Shown in pieces: positions 9,421 through 19,180 of a stretch of DNA of 64,000 bases. The first letter of the stretch is position 1. Every line of letters begins with the position of its first letter. The notes beneath the pieces were generated by a model that saw only the letters and a list, made by a program, of their open reading frames with translations, searched no databases and was not told where the DNA came from. The stretch comes from Symbiodinium natans (taxonomy: Eukaryota; Sar; Dinophyceae; Suessiales; Symbiodiniaceae), in assembly GCA_905221605.1 (NCBI GenBank), contig CAJNDS010000340.1, positions 50,001-114,000 of the forward strand. Direction: 5' to 3'. Position numbers and translations under genes: made by a program.

Positions 9421-10440
9421 TCTCATGGTAAAACCATCTTTTCTCGAGAAAAAGATGGGTTTTCGAAGGATGGTTGCTCAAAACCATCTTTTTCTCGAGA
9501 AAAAGATGGTTTCCAAGCAAAAAACCATCTTTTTCTCGAGAAAACCAAAAAAAACCCAAAAAAACATCTTTTCCAAAACTATGGGGCTGGGGCCTCCAAA
9601 AGATGGTTTTTTTTGTTTTCTCGAGAAAAAGATGGTCTTTTTGGTTCGAAACCATCTTTTTCTCGAGAAAAAGATGGTTTTTGGAGGTCTTCTCCTGGGA
9701 AAACCATCTTTTTCTCGAGAAAAAGATGGTTTCGAACCAAAAAACCATCTTTTTCTCGAGAAAACCAAAAAAACCAAAAAAACCATCTTTTCCAAAACTA
9801 TGGGGCTGGGGCCTCCAAAAGATGTTTTTTTGGTTTTCTCGAGAAAAAGATTGTTTTTTTCGTTCGAAACAATCTTTTTCTCGAGAAAAAGATGGTTTTT
9901 GGAGGTCTTCTCCTGGGAAAACCATCTTTTTCTCGAGAAAAAGATGGTTTTTGGAGGTCTTCTCCTGGTAAAACCATCTTTTTCTCGAGAAAAAGATGGT
10001 TTAGAACCAAAAAACCATCTTTTTCTCGAGAAAACCAAAAAAAACCAAAAAAACCAAAAAAACCATCTTTTCCAAAACTATGGGGCTGGGGCCTCCAAAA
10101 GATGGTTTTTTTGGTTTTTTTGGTTTTCTCGAGAAAAGATGGTTTTTTGGTTCGAAACCATCTTTTTCTCGAGAAAAAGATGGTTTTACCAGGAGAAGAC
10201 CTCCAAAAACCATCTTTTTCTCGAGAAAAAGATGGTTTTACCAGGAGAAGACCTCCAAAAACCATCTTTTTCTCGAGAAAAAGATGGTTTTCCCAGGAGA
10301 AGACCTCCAAAAACCATCTTTTTCTCGAGAAAAAGATGGTTTCGAACCAAAAAACCATCTTTTTCTCGAGAAAACCAAAAAAACCATCTTTTGGAGGCCC
10401 CAGCCCCATAGTTTTGGAAAAGATGTTTTTTTTGGTTTTT
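9421..10440. repeat. palindrome array with 18 CTCGAG sites
   Basis: A 32-bp perfect palindrome centred on TTTTTCTCGAGAAAAA with arms ending in CCATC recurs along 1 kb. It is interleaved with AGGTCTTCTCCTGG and CTATGGGGCTGGGGCCTCC modules that appear forward on the left and inverted on the right. The long open frames seen on both strands are by-products of this symmetry. Confidence 0.9.
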
Positions 10441-10867
10441 TTGGTTTTTTGGGTTTTTTGTTTTTTGTTAGTTTCTTGTTTTGTTGTTGTTCCCTTGATC
10501 TGGCTAGGACTCGGATGCCACCCGCGGTGGGTCCATTGGGGGGGGGGGGGTGAGCATATATATATATATAGACATGTCTATATGCATACATATATATATA
10601 CATATGCATATACACAGGTGTATATTTATTATTCGATGCGTATGCAATGTAGGTATAAACGCGCCCTCGAATCAAGGGCCGATGCTTTAAATGCAGAGGG
10701 CTTCTCCAGCCCCCTCGCAGAGGTCTCAAACTCAGCACTTGCACGGTTTGGTGCAGAGCCTACAAACCCTACCCCACATGCCACCCCCTACTGTCGACTC
10801 TCAAAGGCTCCCATTCTGATTCAATAAAGCCTCTATGCTCTGTTTTCAGACCCTACGCCCTAGACCT

Positions 10868-10966
10868 AAACCGTAAACCCTAAACACTAAACCCTAAACC
10901 CTAAACCCTAAACCCGAAACCCTAAACCCTAAACCCTAAACCCTAAACCCTAAACCCTAAACCCTA
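10868..10966. repeat. interstitial telomeric tract, CCCTAAA orientation
   Basis: About thirteen units, ending at the acceptor-like CCTACGCCAG of the next island. Confidence 0.95.
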
Positions 10967-10972
10967 CGCCAG

Positions 10973-11090
10973 GTGTGGCTGCTTCTGCTGCCGGCCCTCT
11001 CCACCGCACAGTGGCTGCAGCGAACCGTTCAAGCTGGGCGTATGCTTGGGTGCGCCATCCCTCCGCTGGCCCCGAGCTTGTCGTTGGGGC
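10973..11090 (+). CDS. candidate exon, open in two frames
   Basis: After TACGCCAG| one frame reads VWLLLLPALSTAQWLQRTVQ with GC-rich third positions; another reads AYAWVRHPSAGPELVVGAK. TTTAGGG repeat follows. The first frame resembles a signal or membrane segment. Confidence 0.38.
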
Positions 11091-11091
11091 T

Positions 11092-11170
11092 AAGGGTTTA
11101 GGGTTTAGGGTTTGGGGTTTAGGGTTTGGGGTTTGGGGTTTAGGGTTTAGGGTTCAGGGTTTAGGGTTTC
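11092..11170. repeat. interstitial telomeric tract, TTTAGGG orientation
   Basis: TTTAGGG and TTTGGGG units mixed. Confidence 0.9.
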
Positions 11171-11298
11171 GGGCCTGCGCAAGTTATATAAGATTTATGG
11201 CTTAGGGTTTAGGGTTTAGAGTTTATCATGGGGCTTAAGATTTCTTGCCTAGGGGCTTAGTGCTCGAGGCATGGACAAGGGTTTTTCGGTGTGCACAG

Positions 11299-11364
11299 CT
11301 TTCAAGCATGCGACCTCTCTCCTGTCACCCAAATGGCCCGGGCCCGACATCTGAGAAGTGCTAA
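11299..11364 (+). CDS. candidate exon, unknown product
   Basis: After GTGTGCACAG| one frame reads FQACDLSPVTQMARARHLRS. Donor uncertain. It may pair with 11,390-11,454. Confidence 0.3.
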   Translation, partial: LSSMRPLSCHPNGPGPTSEKC

Positions 11365-11389
11365 GAAACCCGAAGCCCCGAAGTCGCAG

Positions 11390-11454
11390 CACACCAATCA
11401 TGCAGGAGCCTGCACCCTCACGAAGATGATCCCCTTATACCTATCGTCGATCGT
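11390..11454 (+). CDS. candidate exon, unknown product
   Basis: 65 bases between GTCGCAG| and |GTAAGC, reading HTNHAGACTLTKMIPLYLSS. Both splice signals are strong. Product not recognised. Confidence 0.42.
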
Positions 11455-11459
11455 GTAAG

Positions 11460-11960
11460 CTGCCCCCCAAAATACCCATGTGCAGGGGTTTAGGGGTTAG
11501 GGTTCAGGGTTTTAGGGTTTAGGGCTGAGGGCTTAGGGTCTAGGGTCCGGTTTAGGGTTTAGGGTTTAGGGTTCAGGTTTGTAGCAAGTCTTCGTTCTAA
11601 GGGATGTGCGCTTTAGGGTTGAGCGGGCCGAGAGCCAAGCGCCTCTCGGGGTTACTTGGGGTTTATCGGGTTTTAGCGAACGTATAAAAGGGTTTATGCG
11701 GTTTAATAATGGGTAAATAGGTGTAATAGTTTCGTGGGTTTTAGGGCTTTACAGGGCTTGTCAAAGGGTACATAGGGTTAAGTATTGGGTCTATAGGGCT
11801 TATAAAGGGGTGTCTGGGGCTCATTAAAGGATTTACGGGGTGAAGAATAGGTGTGAGAGGTTTATTCAAGGGTTTATGGGTTTATGGGGTTTGTAGGGTT
11901 TGAAGGGTTTATAGGGTTCACAGGGTTTGCAGGGTTTGTAGGTTGTTGTTTGGTTTACAG
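11460..11960. other. degenerate telomeric sequence, no gene seen
   Basis: Imperfect TTTAGGG, TTATAGGG and TTGTAGGG words spread over 500 bp, with no island having both splice signals. Confidence 0.6.
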
Positions 11961-12148
11961 GGTTTGGGGCATGAACGCCGAAGCTGCACACACCTGCAGT
12001 GCTTTGGTTCATTCGGTCGCGCTTTGGGCGCTTCGTTCGCCATGGTCGCGACTGACGACTCTCATCAGCAATCCCTTGGGAGTTGCAACTTGCAGACTAG
12101 CTAGATTAGGTCTTTTCCCCACCTCATACAGTAATAGTTTCTTTGCAG

Positions 12149-12256
12149 ACCTCATCGAAGAGATTTGAAGTTCGCGATGGCTACGGCACTACTTCTTCAG
12201 AACTTCACGAGACAGTGTGGAGTAGCATCCCAAAGCCACATGGTCTGAGATCGTGA
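12149..12256 (+). CDS. candidate terminal exon, unknown product
   Basis: After GTTTCTTTGCAG| the frame reads TSSKRFEVRDGYGTTSSELH and ends at TGA (12,254-12,256). A second frame is also open (ending TGT CTGA), so the reading is not certain. An island at 12,000-12,086 (CFGSFGRALGASFAMVATDD) may be its partner. Confidence 0.38.
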   Translation, partial: TSSKRFEVRDGYGTTSSELHETVWSSIPKPHGLRS

Positions 12257-12702
12257 CCCTCAAAGACACTCTGAAGTCCCCTTTCAAGGATTAGTTATCT
12301 GCATAATTCGGCCCTTGTAAACTTCATCAAACTTCTAAAGCCCTTTTCTATTCCTAGGTTGCTTGCCAAGCCGGCTCGACCCGAAACTACGTTTAGCTTC
12401 TCATCCAGAGCCTATTGCAGACAAGGCTTGAACCCCCTAAACCCGAAACCCGAAACCCTAAACCCTAGGCCCCTTGAACCCCCCTCCCTTGAGAAGCCTG
12501 TAAAAGTTGTAGGGAGGGCATATCTCTTTGAGTTCCGCTTAGGAATTGGTTCCTGCGAGAGCCTCGAAGTGGCTACGGTTTCGGAGCTGTCGGGTTTAGG
12601 GTTTAGGTTGAGGGTTTAGGGAGGGTTTTTAGGGCTTAGGGTTTAATGATTGAGTCCTTTAACCCTTGTCGAAGGCAGCAGTGTAGTTCGCCCCTTCTGC
12701 AG

Positions 12703-12770
12703 CCCACCAAGAAGTTTATTGAAGAGGGAGGTGGGGCCACTACACCTGAAGTTGCGTCACAGCCTCGCCT
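12703..12770 (+). CDS. candidate exon, unknown product
   Basis: After CCCTTCTGCAG| the frame reads PTKKFIEEGGGATTPEVASQ and runs toward a CCCTAAA tract. Donor not determined. Confidence 0.38.
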
Positions 12771-12888
12771 AAACTCCAAACCCGAAACCCTAAAATGCCA
12801 AACCCTCAACCCTATAACCCTAAACGCCTAAACCTTAAGCCCCAAACGCTAAACCCTCGACTCTAAACACTGCGTTTGGGCCTTACAG

Positions 12889-12953
12889 CCCTTGGCACAT
12901 CTAGGAGATCGGGGACGCAGGGTGGTCGACGGCAGGACGGAATGGCTTTCAAG
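12889..12953 (+). CDS. candidate exon, basic
   Basis: Framed by GCCTTACAG| and AAG|GTGTAG. It reads PLAHLGDRGRRVVDGRTEWL. Both splice signals are good and a TTTAGGG word follows the donor. Confidence 0.45.
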
Positions 12954-13204
12954 GTGTAGAGTTTAGGGTTCAACTTGACCATGAATCATCGCTTCCATTC
13001 GCACCCTAAACCCTAAACCCTAAACCCTAAACCCTAAACCCTAAACCCTAAACTGCCCTAACTCAAACGTAAGTCACAAGCAAGGCTTCGTTCAGGGTTG
13101 TTTGGGCCTTGGCTTGGGTTGGGTGGTAGGTAAGATGGGAGTAGTACCAGGTACCAGGAAAACCTATACCACCACAATCCGGTTCCCTAAAAAAGAAAAC
13201 CCGG

Positions 13205-13282
13205 GGCCCTAAAGCTACGATATGAGAACCCCCTTTAAAGGCCCAAGTATATACTATATGGGTACATGGGCCCTTGGGGCCG
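13205..13282. mobile_element. family C element, 5' truncated
   Basis: CTACGATATGAGAACCCC through GGGTACATGGGCCCTTGGGG matches the right two thirds of the copy at 17,519. Confidence 0.55.
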
Positions 13283-13333
13283 TAAAGCATCAACCCGAAA
13301 CCCTAAACCCTAGGGTTCAGGGTTTAGGGTCTA

Positions 13334-13428
13334 GGGTCCCCACTTTGGGAAGTCCTTGCAAAACGGGATTCTGCTACATCCGGGATAGATTCGGGGTAGC
13401 CGTATTTTGGGAGCAGACCACAGCAGAG
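13334..13428 (+). CDS. candidate exon, unknown product
   Basis: One frame reads CKTGFCYIRDRFGVAVFWEQ and ends near GCAGAG|GTTTG. The upstream end merges with telomeric words. Confidence 0.33.
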
Positions 13429-13640
13429 GTTTGTTTGGGGGGTTGCTGGAGCTGCGCCGTAGCAGCGTCCCGAGCTGTTAACAGAGCTTGCTTAGTGTTC
13501 ATGGTATGTATACATACCTCACAAAGAGGTAGATTTGTACAGAAGTCGCTGCAGACTCCTTGAGTTCATTGCGGATGCTGCCCTGCCATGAAGCATTGCA
13601 ATCAACAGTTACGCGTTCCCAAACTCTCAAAGTCTTGACT

Positions 13641-13785
13641 GTTGGCTCTCTCTCTCACTTTTTCTCTCACTCTCACCCTCTCCCCATGTGACTTCTTTGA
13701 CTCTTTGTGGTTCTCGCGCCTCTCCCTGGCCCTCTCCCTCGCCCTGGCCCTCTCCCTCGCCCCGGCCCTCGCCCTCGCCCTCTGC
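13641..13785. repeat. CT-rich low-complexity tract
   Basis: CTCTCACTTTTCTCTCAC grades into repeated CTCGCCCTGGCC and CTCTCCCTCGCC words, with open frames on both strands from composition alone. Confidence 0.8.
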
Positions 13786-13792
13786 TGCGAGC

Positions 13793-13964
13793 GCACATGT
13801 ATGGGTGCGCCCCTCGTCTGCAAGACATCATCTATAGGGTAGACGAGCACCGAACCTTCTTAAGCGCTCCTTTCTCGATCCGAAGAGGAGCCAGCCTCGC
13901 GTCGAAAAGCGAAGAGATCTTGCTACGGATCAATCAGGCGCCATGGGTTCTGGGAGTTCCCTGA
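13793..13964 (+). CDS. candidate terminal exon, unknown product
   Basis: Downstream of the pyrimidine tract and CTGCGAG| a 57-codon frame reads PFSIRRGASLASKSEEILLR near its end and stops at TGA (13,962-13,964). The tract in front would serve as an unusually long polypyrimidine tract. Confidence 0.42.
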
Positions 13965-14066
13965 GCTCCGGGCGCCACTTCTGAGGGCTCGGAGTTAGGG
14001 TCTGGGGTTCAGGGTTCAGGGTTTCGGGTATCGGCTAGGTTTTGCGTAAGCCTTAAGTCGCGCCAG

Positions 14067-14115
14067 ATGCTTAGGCTTCGGCGATAAGGACGGAAACTTC
14101 TGGAGGCGGGAGAAG
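14067..14115 (+). CDS. candidate exon, unknown product
   Basis: Framed by GTCGCGCCAG| and GAGAAG|GTGCCT. One base then CLGFGDKDGNFWRREK. Both splice signals are good. Confidence 0.42.
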
Positions 14116-14284
14116 GTGCCTGGATCGGGGTTTCGGGTTTAACATTTAGGGCTTAGAGGTGGTTGGCACTGGCATCAGTCTACACTTGTGCTCCTTGTCG
14201 CCACTCTCCACTCTGAATGAAGAGACCTGGGAAGCGAAGAGGGCTTTTGGGATTAGGGCTTGTAGGGTTGAAAAGACCTTGAGC

Positions 14285-14410
14285 CCTAGCCCATTCCAAG
14301 AACCGAAACCACGAATCCGAGAAAGCCTTGACCCACAGGAGAACACAGATCCGATAGTAGTAGCCATCTTCTCCTTCTTCGGGTTAGCATCTTGTTCAAG
14401 ACCTGACGGC
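14285..14410 (+). CDS. candidate coding island
   Basis: A long + frame contains FQEPKPRIRESLDPQENTDP followed by the hydrophobic IVVAIFSFFGLASC. A minus-strand frame is also open, so the strand is inferred from the rest of the window. Confidence 0.28.
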
Positions 14411-14861
14411 CCTAAGCCCTACACCCATCACCCAAGCCCAACAAAACCTGGCAGCCTTTTTTCTACTTGGTGCTTAGTTTAGGGTTGAGGGTTTAGGGTT
14501 TAGGGTTTAGGGTTCTACTTGGTGCACCCCAATCAGGTTTCGGGTGTTTAAGGGTTTAGGGCGTCGGGAACTAAAAATCGATGCTTGACTTCTACGGGTA
14601 TATATAGGGTTTAGGGTTTAGGGCTTCGGTTCCGACCTTGCGGATGAGTGTGCGTGAGAGGGCTCCCTAAGATTTTTGATCTGAAGCTGGCTCTCCTGTC
14701 TTGGTTGGGGTCCCCAAAGGGCTTTGGGTTTAGGGTTTAGGGTTTAGGGTTTTCATGCAGAGTTTAGGGTTTAGGGCTTATCCTTTTACAAGAAAGGCCT
14801 GTCATTTAGATGCAAAGAACCCCGAAGATCCATAGCTGAAGATGCAGCCTTCTTATTATAG

Positions 14862-15260
14862 GGTTCCTTCGGGAGCCTTAGGGAGTAGTGGGGAGTATCA
14901 GGGAACCTTGGGTTACATACCCCCCCTCCCTCAAGAACCTCCCTACTGAACCTCCCTTAAGAACCTCCCTCCCTTAAGAACCCCATAATCTATGGTTGCA
15001 TAGGGGGCTGAGCACACATGGCAGTCTTCGATGGCAGAATCCTCTGGCCCCTACGAGGGTCCCGGACGCTCCCCCGTGGGATCCGGACGCTCCCCCGTGG
15101 GAGATCGAGGAATGCTAGCGCCACGCTGCACTGCCTCCGCTCAATATGTGTTATGCAGGATCACAGCGTCCACATGTGCAGCCCACACACCAACTAGGTA
15201 AAGGTTTTCTTAGTTCAGGTTTGCGTTTGGGGGGATTTGGATTTACAGTTTCGTTTAGGG
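14862..15260. repeat. dispersed duplicated segment, copy 1
   Basis: CATAATCTATGGTTGCATAGG, CACACATGGCAGTC, GGATCACAGCGTCCACATG and TTCTTAGTTCAGGTTTGCG recur in the same order at 37,880-38,340. The preceding AGCCTTAGGGAGTAGTGGGG (family K) recurs inverted at 37,500. A 20-bp word GGACGCTCCCCCGTGGGA is doubled at 15,062-15,103. Confidence 0.7.
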
Positions 15261-15331
15261 TTGCCCTATAGAACCCAAGCCACACTTCAGAGCCCTTTCA
15301 GGAAGGAAAGGGGCTTCAAGGAGCAACACCC

Positions 15332-15472
15332 TTCACCCCAAACCCTGAACCCTACACCCTAATCCCTAAACCCTAGACCCTAAACCACCCTGAACCCTAA
15401 ACCCTAATTAAACCCTAAGCCCTAAAGCCTAAACCCTAAACCCAAAACCTAAACCCTAAACCCTAAACCTCA
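15332..15472. repeat. degenerate CCCTAAA tract
   Basis: CCCTAAA with CCCTGAA, CCCTACA and CCAAAAC variants. Confidence 0.9.
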
Positions 15473-15492
15473 ATCCCCTGTGGGTCCGCCAG

Positions 15493-15565
15493 CTTGGACA
15501 GCGGCGCGCAAAGATGAAGCTCGAGCGTGAGGCCTGCGCGTTCAAGCTACAGTCACGGCTTCTCT
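15493..15565 (+). CDS. candidate exon, basic helix
   Basis: After GGGTCCGCCAG| the frame reads LGQRRAKMKLEREACAFKLQ and ends at TCT|GTACGA. It is charged and helix-like, with good third-position bias. Product not recognised. Confidence 0.45.
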
Positions 15566-15845
15566 GTACGATGTCTCTATATATTTGGGGTTTGGGTTTA
15601 GGGTTTAGTGTTCAGGGTTTAGGGTTCAGGGTTTAGGGTTTAGGGTTTAGGATTTAGGGTATATGTATATATATACATATGTAATGTTATGACGCGTCTT
15701 CGACCCCATGACTTGGGTAGCCAAGCAAGCCCCTGACCCTAAACCATAAACTCTTGAGTTTGTCATCCATGAAACTCTGAAACTCAACAGGCCCAGGCTT
15801 CAGTGCCGGCTCGGGGTTGAGGATTGGGACTTGATGACTTGCTAG

Positions 15846-15954
15846 GATGCCCAGTAGTGCCCCTATTCACTTTCGGGAGGGTTTAGGTTCCCGTATAGAG
15901 CCCTTTTAGCAAAAATTGGCACCCTTTTTCGTCCTAGGTTACTGGACAACCTAG
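15846..15954. mobile_element. family B element after a candidate exon
   Basis: GATGCCCAGTAGTGCCCC and the inverse CCTAGGTTACTGGACAACC bound 109 bp. The preceding island reads RLQCRLGVEDWDLMTC and stops exactly at the element, and CTAG occurs on both flanks. Confidence 0.65.
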
Positions 15955-16053
15955 CTTACAGGACCGAGCTACCCCCGTGCATGCCCTAAACCTAAACCCT
16001 AAACCCTAAACCCTAAACCCTAACCCTAAACCCTAAACCCTAAACCCTGTCAG

Positions 16054-16119
16054 GCGAGCCCTACGACCACTGCCTCGTCACCGGTGGCATCTTCAAACGT
16101 TGCTGCTGACGAAGCGCAG
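16054..16119 (+). CDS. candidate exon, low-complexity
   Basis: 22 codons between CCTGTCAG| and CAG|GCAAGC, a GC donor. They read ASPTTTASSPVASSNVAADE. A linker-like segment. Confidence 0.45.
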
Positions 16120-16579
16120 GCAAGCTTGCTGCTGGGAGTCTCTTTTTGGAGTGCAGCATCGCTAAACCTAAGCCCTAAACCCCATGCCCCAAAACCTAAG
16201 CTCTAAAACCCTAATTGAACCCTAGACCCTAAGACCCTAAGAATACCCAAAGCTCAAAGCCCATAAAAAGATCCTCGAAAGCCCAGATCCTGGCCCCACC
16301 ACAACGCAGGGAATCCTCACAGGTTTAGGGATGTTAGGGGAGTGCCATGTCGGCCACGATCGTTTGCTTTCATCTGCAATGCTCTAGAGGCTGTAGGGTT
16401 GAATAGGGTTTAGGGGTTAGCGTGTCTTGAGATTTTTTTGGGTCGGGGAATTCATGGTTCAGGGTTACCTAGTCACAGACGGCGCCTTTTCGACCTTCAT
16501 TCTTTTCGCCCAAGTCCCTCGAAGAATAGAAGAGAACTGAAGTGAAGGCTTAGATAGGCATGCGGTCCTGTGTGTCTTC

Positions 16580-16858
16580 CAGTGTTCTGGGTTTTGGCTG
16601 CATTTCATGTTCTGTACGTGCCACTGGGCAGTGAGACTGAAGCTCCGAGTTTTCCTAAAGCCCTGTTCAACGGGACCGTCCTGTCCGTTGTTGCATGTAC
16701 TGGGTCTTGTTTCGGCTGTACCACAGGACGAAGGAACTATGCCAACTGGCTGTATTGACAGAGATGTGGCAAGGCATTCGGCTGAATGTTTTGTTGCAGA
16801 GTTTATGAGCTTCTTGTCTGAAACATGTTTTAAGCCGTCTCTGCAGCGAAATCTCTAG
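16580..16858 (+). CDS. candidate terminal exon, cysteine-rich
   Basis: After GTGTCTTCCAG| one frame stays open to TAG at 16,856-16,858 and ends with HSAECFVAEFMSFLSETCFK. An overlapping frame (WVLAAFHVLYVPLGSETEAP) is also open for 60 codons. TTTAGGG repeat begins at the stop codon. Confidence 0.38.
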   Translation, partial: QCSGFWLHFMFCTCHWAVRLKLRVFLKPCSTGPSCPLLHVLGLVSAVPQDEGTMPTGCIDRDVARHSAECFVAEFMSFLSETCFKPSLQRNL

Positions 16859-16932
16859 GGTTTAGGGTTTGGGGTTTAGGGTTTAGGGTTTAGGGTTTAG
16901 GGTTTAGGAAACGGTCCCGGACGTCCTGCCAG

Positions 16933-17010
16933 GCTGCGCCTACAACCGATGAGGACGGCGGTTCTTCGAATGACGAGGCCTTCCTCAGTCAGAAGGGCTT
17001 CTGTGATTAG
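16933..17010 (+). CDS. candidate terminal exon, acidic tail
   Basis: After TCCTGCCAG| the frame reads AAPTTDEDGGSSNDEAFLSQ and stops at TAG (17,008-17,010). The composition resembles a flexible C-terminus. Telomeric repeat lies on both sides. Confidence 0.48.
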   Translation, partial: AAPTTDEDGGSSNDEAFLSQKGFCD

Positions 17011-17012
17011 CG

Positions 17013-17082
17013 GAGTTTAGGGTTTAGGGTTTAGGGTTTAGGGTTTAGGGTTTAGGGTTTAGGGTTTAGGGTTTAGGGTTTA
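17013..17082. repeat. interstitial telomeric tract, TTTAGGG orientation
   Basis: Ten perfect units, three bases after the stop codon at 17,010. Confidence 0.95.
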
Positions 17083-17518
17083 GGGGTTCGAGGCATCTTG
17101 GTGTTTTAATATTGAGGCTTGGGGAATTTGTTGCGTTTGCGTTAGGGTGCTGAGTTGATCTGTAGATTCGCGTTTCGGGCTTCCTCATGCTTGTAGGCCC
17201 TTCGGGTTTACTGGTTCACGGTTCTCAGAGGAACTGGAGGAATCCAGAAGTTGCAAAGCCCTCCACCTTAAACCCATAACGCCCCATAACCCTGTAACTC
17301 TTAGGGAAGGTACATGGTCCCTCAGTTATATGTTCCCTTGCCTTCTTGCGAGGGTCCGAAGTATGGGCCCCTGTGTTTTCTAGGGTTTATAAGGGGTACG
17401 TAAGGGTCCCCGGATAAAGGACCCCTAAGAGTAGCTCTATCACCCCCTTAGCCAGGAAGCCTGGAACTCTTCAATCCCCTCTTAGACCTCCAAAACCCTA
17501 AGGGCTCCAAAAGCCGAT
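17083..17518. other. no gene seen; one foldback
   Basis: AACTCTTAGGGAAGG (about 17,295) and CCCCTAAGAGTAG (about 17,420) are inverted relatives around 120 bp. Otherwise no repeat or exon signal stands out. Confidence 0.4.
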
Positions 17519-17627
17519 GGCTCCATGTACCTATATAGTATATACTTGGGCCTTAAATTTAAAGGGTTTCTCATATAGTAGCCTTACGGCCCAGGTATGT
17601 ACTACATAAGTACATGGACCCTTAGGG
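17519..17627. mobile_element. family C element, complete
   Basis: CTCCATGTACCTATATAGTA at the left and ACATAAGTACATGGACCCTT at the right are inverted. The interior has CTTGGGCCTTAAA and its inverse TTACGGCCCAGG. Confidence 0.7.
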
Positions 17628-17975
17628 AAAGCCGATGGCTCTATCACAACAAGTAAGATGCCTACAGCCCTCTCTATCTAAAACCCCATAATGCCTCCGG
17701 AGCTCTCGACCTGACCCTCAACCCTAAACCCTAAACCCTAAACCCTGCAACGTCCTATGACACCAGCCCTTAGCCCAGAATCCGCCTCCAACACACCGAG
17801 GCTCAGAAAGACGAAGCTCCCAAGGCTGACTGCTGTTACTTAGGGAAAGTTTAGGGTTTAGGGTTTAGGGTTTAGGGTTAAGGGTTCAGGGTTTAGGGTT
17901 AAGGGTTTAGGGTGCTAGACGCGCAAGGTTTCGGGTGAGTGACCATCCTGCCATCAAGCATGCAGGGAATTGCAG

Positions 17976-18006
17976 CTCAATGATCGGTACATCTTCCCTT
18001 TCATCG
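17976..18006 (+). CDS. candidate exon ending at a family B element
   Basis: After GAATTGCAG| the frame reads LNDRYIFPFI and breaks off where GATGCCCAGTAGTACCC of family B begins at 18,007. Confidence 0.38.
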
Positions 18007-18026
18007 GATGCCCAGTAGTACCCTCT

Positions 18027-18060
<34 letters not shown>

Positions 18061-18125
18061 GGTTCGGTTATAAACCCCTTTAAGCAAAGAAGGGCGCCCT
18101 TTTTTATCCTCGGTTCCTGAGCAAG
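18007..18125. mobile_element. family B element with G-run expansion
   Basis: Typical left end; a run of about 30 G (18,028-18,057) interrupts the element; the right end is degraded to CCTCGGTTCCTGAGCAAG. Confidence 0.6.
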
Positions 18126-18291
18126 CACTCAACCCTAAACCGTAAACCCTAGACCCTAAACCCTAAGCCCCAAACCCTAAACCCTGAACCCACCTCGGTG
18201 CTCAGGTAACTACGAGTAGTTTGGGGCGGTTTGGAGTCCTTCGGTTGTCCTTACCGGCCTGGAGCCCTATGATAACCCTAAACCCTATGCG

Positions 18292-18413
18292 TTTAGGGTT
18301 TAGGGTTTAGGGTTTAGGGTTTAGGGTTTAGGGTTTAGGGTTTAGGGTTCAGGGTTCAGGGTTCAGGTTTCAGGGTTCAGGGTTTAGGGATAGGGATTAG
18401 GGTTGACCTCTTT

Positions 18414-18444
<31 letters not shown>
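18292..18444. repeat. telomeric tract followed by a C run
   Basis: TTTAGGG units grade into TTCAGGG (five copies), then a run of about 28 C at 18,417-18,444. Confidence 0.9.
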
Positions 18445-18445
<1 letters not shown>

Positions 18446-18599
18446 ACACTATGGAGCCCTTCTGGCTCCAGACTGCTTTCGGGCACTGTTTTCCCTACCA
18501 GGCTACTGCTTCGGAATGAGTGGTGTCCGACCCTAAACCTCAAACCCTAAACCCGAAACCCTAAGCCCTAAACCCTAAACTGTCATGTGGGGTAAGTCT

Positions 18600-19013
18600 A
18601 GATGTTGGGCACTCTGGGGTATCTGGGCAAGCCCGGGTACACTATACTGATTGGACATACGTACTTGCAGACATGTCTTTTACACATAGATACATACACA
18701 CAGGAATCCAGGACACCTCGAAAAATTGACTTTGGTTCATACACTCAGTAGTTCGCGCGGTTCTTCAAGGTCCGATCTTCAGAACCCACCGAGAGAATTT
18801 CATAGAACCCTTTTAACTTTTAACCCTTATACAAGATATACCTGAACTAGGACCCACAGTGGATTGTTCCCTTTCCTGAGGTCTAGGTTCCCTTCATAGG
18901 GCAACCAAACTGCGCCACTCAAGACCCTGAACACCCTAAGCCCCAAGTGGGGTAAGGTTAGGATGGGACGGCTCAGGGCTGAAGACCCAAACTCGGTTGT
19001 TCCAAACCCCTGT
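18600..19013. other. no gene seen
   Basis: Contains a degraded family B word (CTAGGACCCACAGTGG) and two copies of GTGGGGTAAG (about 18,588 and 18,949), but no supported exon. Confidence 0.4.
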
Positions 19014-19150
19014 TAGGGTTCAGGGTTTAGGGTTTAGGGTTTAGGGTTTAGGGTTTAGGGTTTAGGGTTTAGGGTTTAGGGTTAGGGTTTAGGGTTTAGG
19101 GTTGAGGGTTTAGGGTTCAGGGTTTAGGGTTTAGGGTTTAGGGTTTATGG
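19014..19150. repeat. interstitial telomeric tract, TTTAGGG orientation
   Basis: About nineteen units with a few TTAGGG, TTGAGGG and TTCAGGG variants. Confidence 0.95.
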
Positions 19151-19180
19151 CGTAGGGTACTCTGGGATCTAGTGAGCCAG

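Larger units (their letters stand above)
7889..10571. mobile_element. large 2.7-kb terminal-inverted-repeat element
   Basis: A (TA)n-GGTCACCCCCCCCCCCAATGG...CCGCGGG end (7,889-7,941) recurs inverted as CCCGCGGTGGGTCCATTGG...TGAGC-(TA)n (10,521-10,571). Between the ends are no convincing genes but two arrays: degenerate telomere-related units (8,085-9,380) and CTCGAG palindromes (9,421-10,440). It looks like a non-autonomous or foldback element. Flanking target duplications were not identified. Confidence 0.6.

Noticed and set aside
9421-10440. CRISPR-like array
   Set aside because: The repeats are palindromic, variably spaced, partly in inverted order and separated by the same few modules instead of unique spacers; the genome is eukaryotic.
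9392-10827. Overlapping long open frames (165-404 codons) on both strands
   Set aside because: They translate the CTCGAG palindrome array in several frames (KPSFSREKDGF and its mirror) and have no start context or non-repeat domain.
10823-10828. AATAAA polyadenylation signal
   Set aside because: Dinoflagellates are not known to rely on AATAAA and no gene end is supported at this place.
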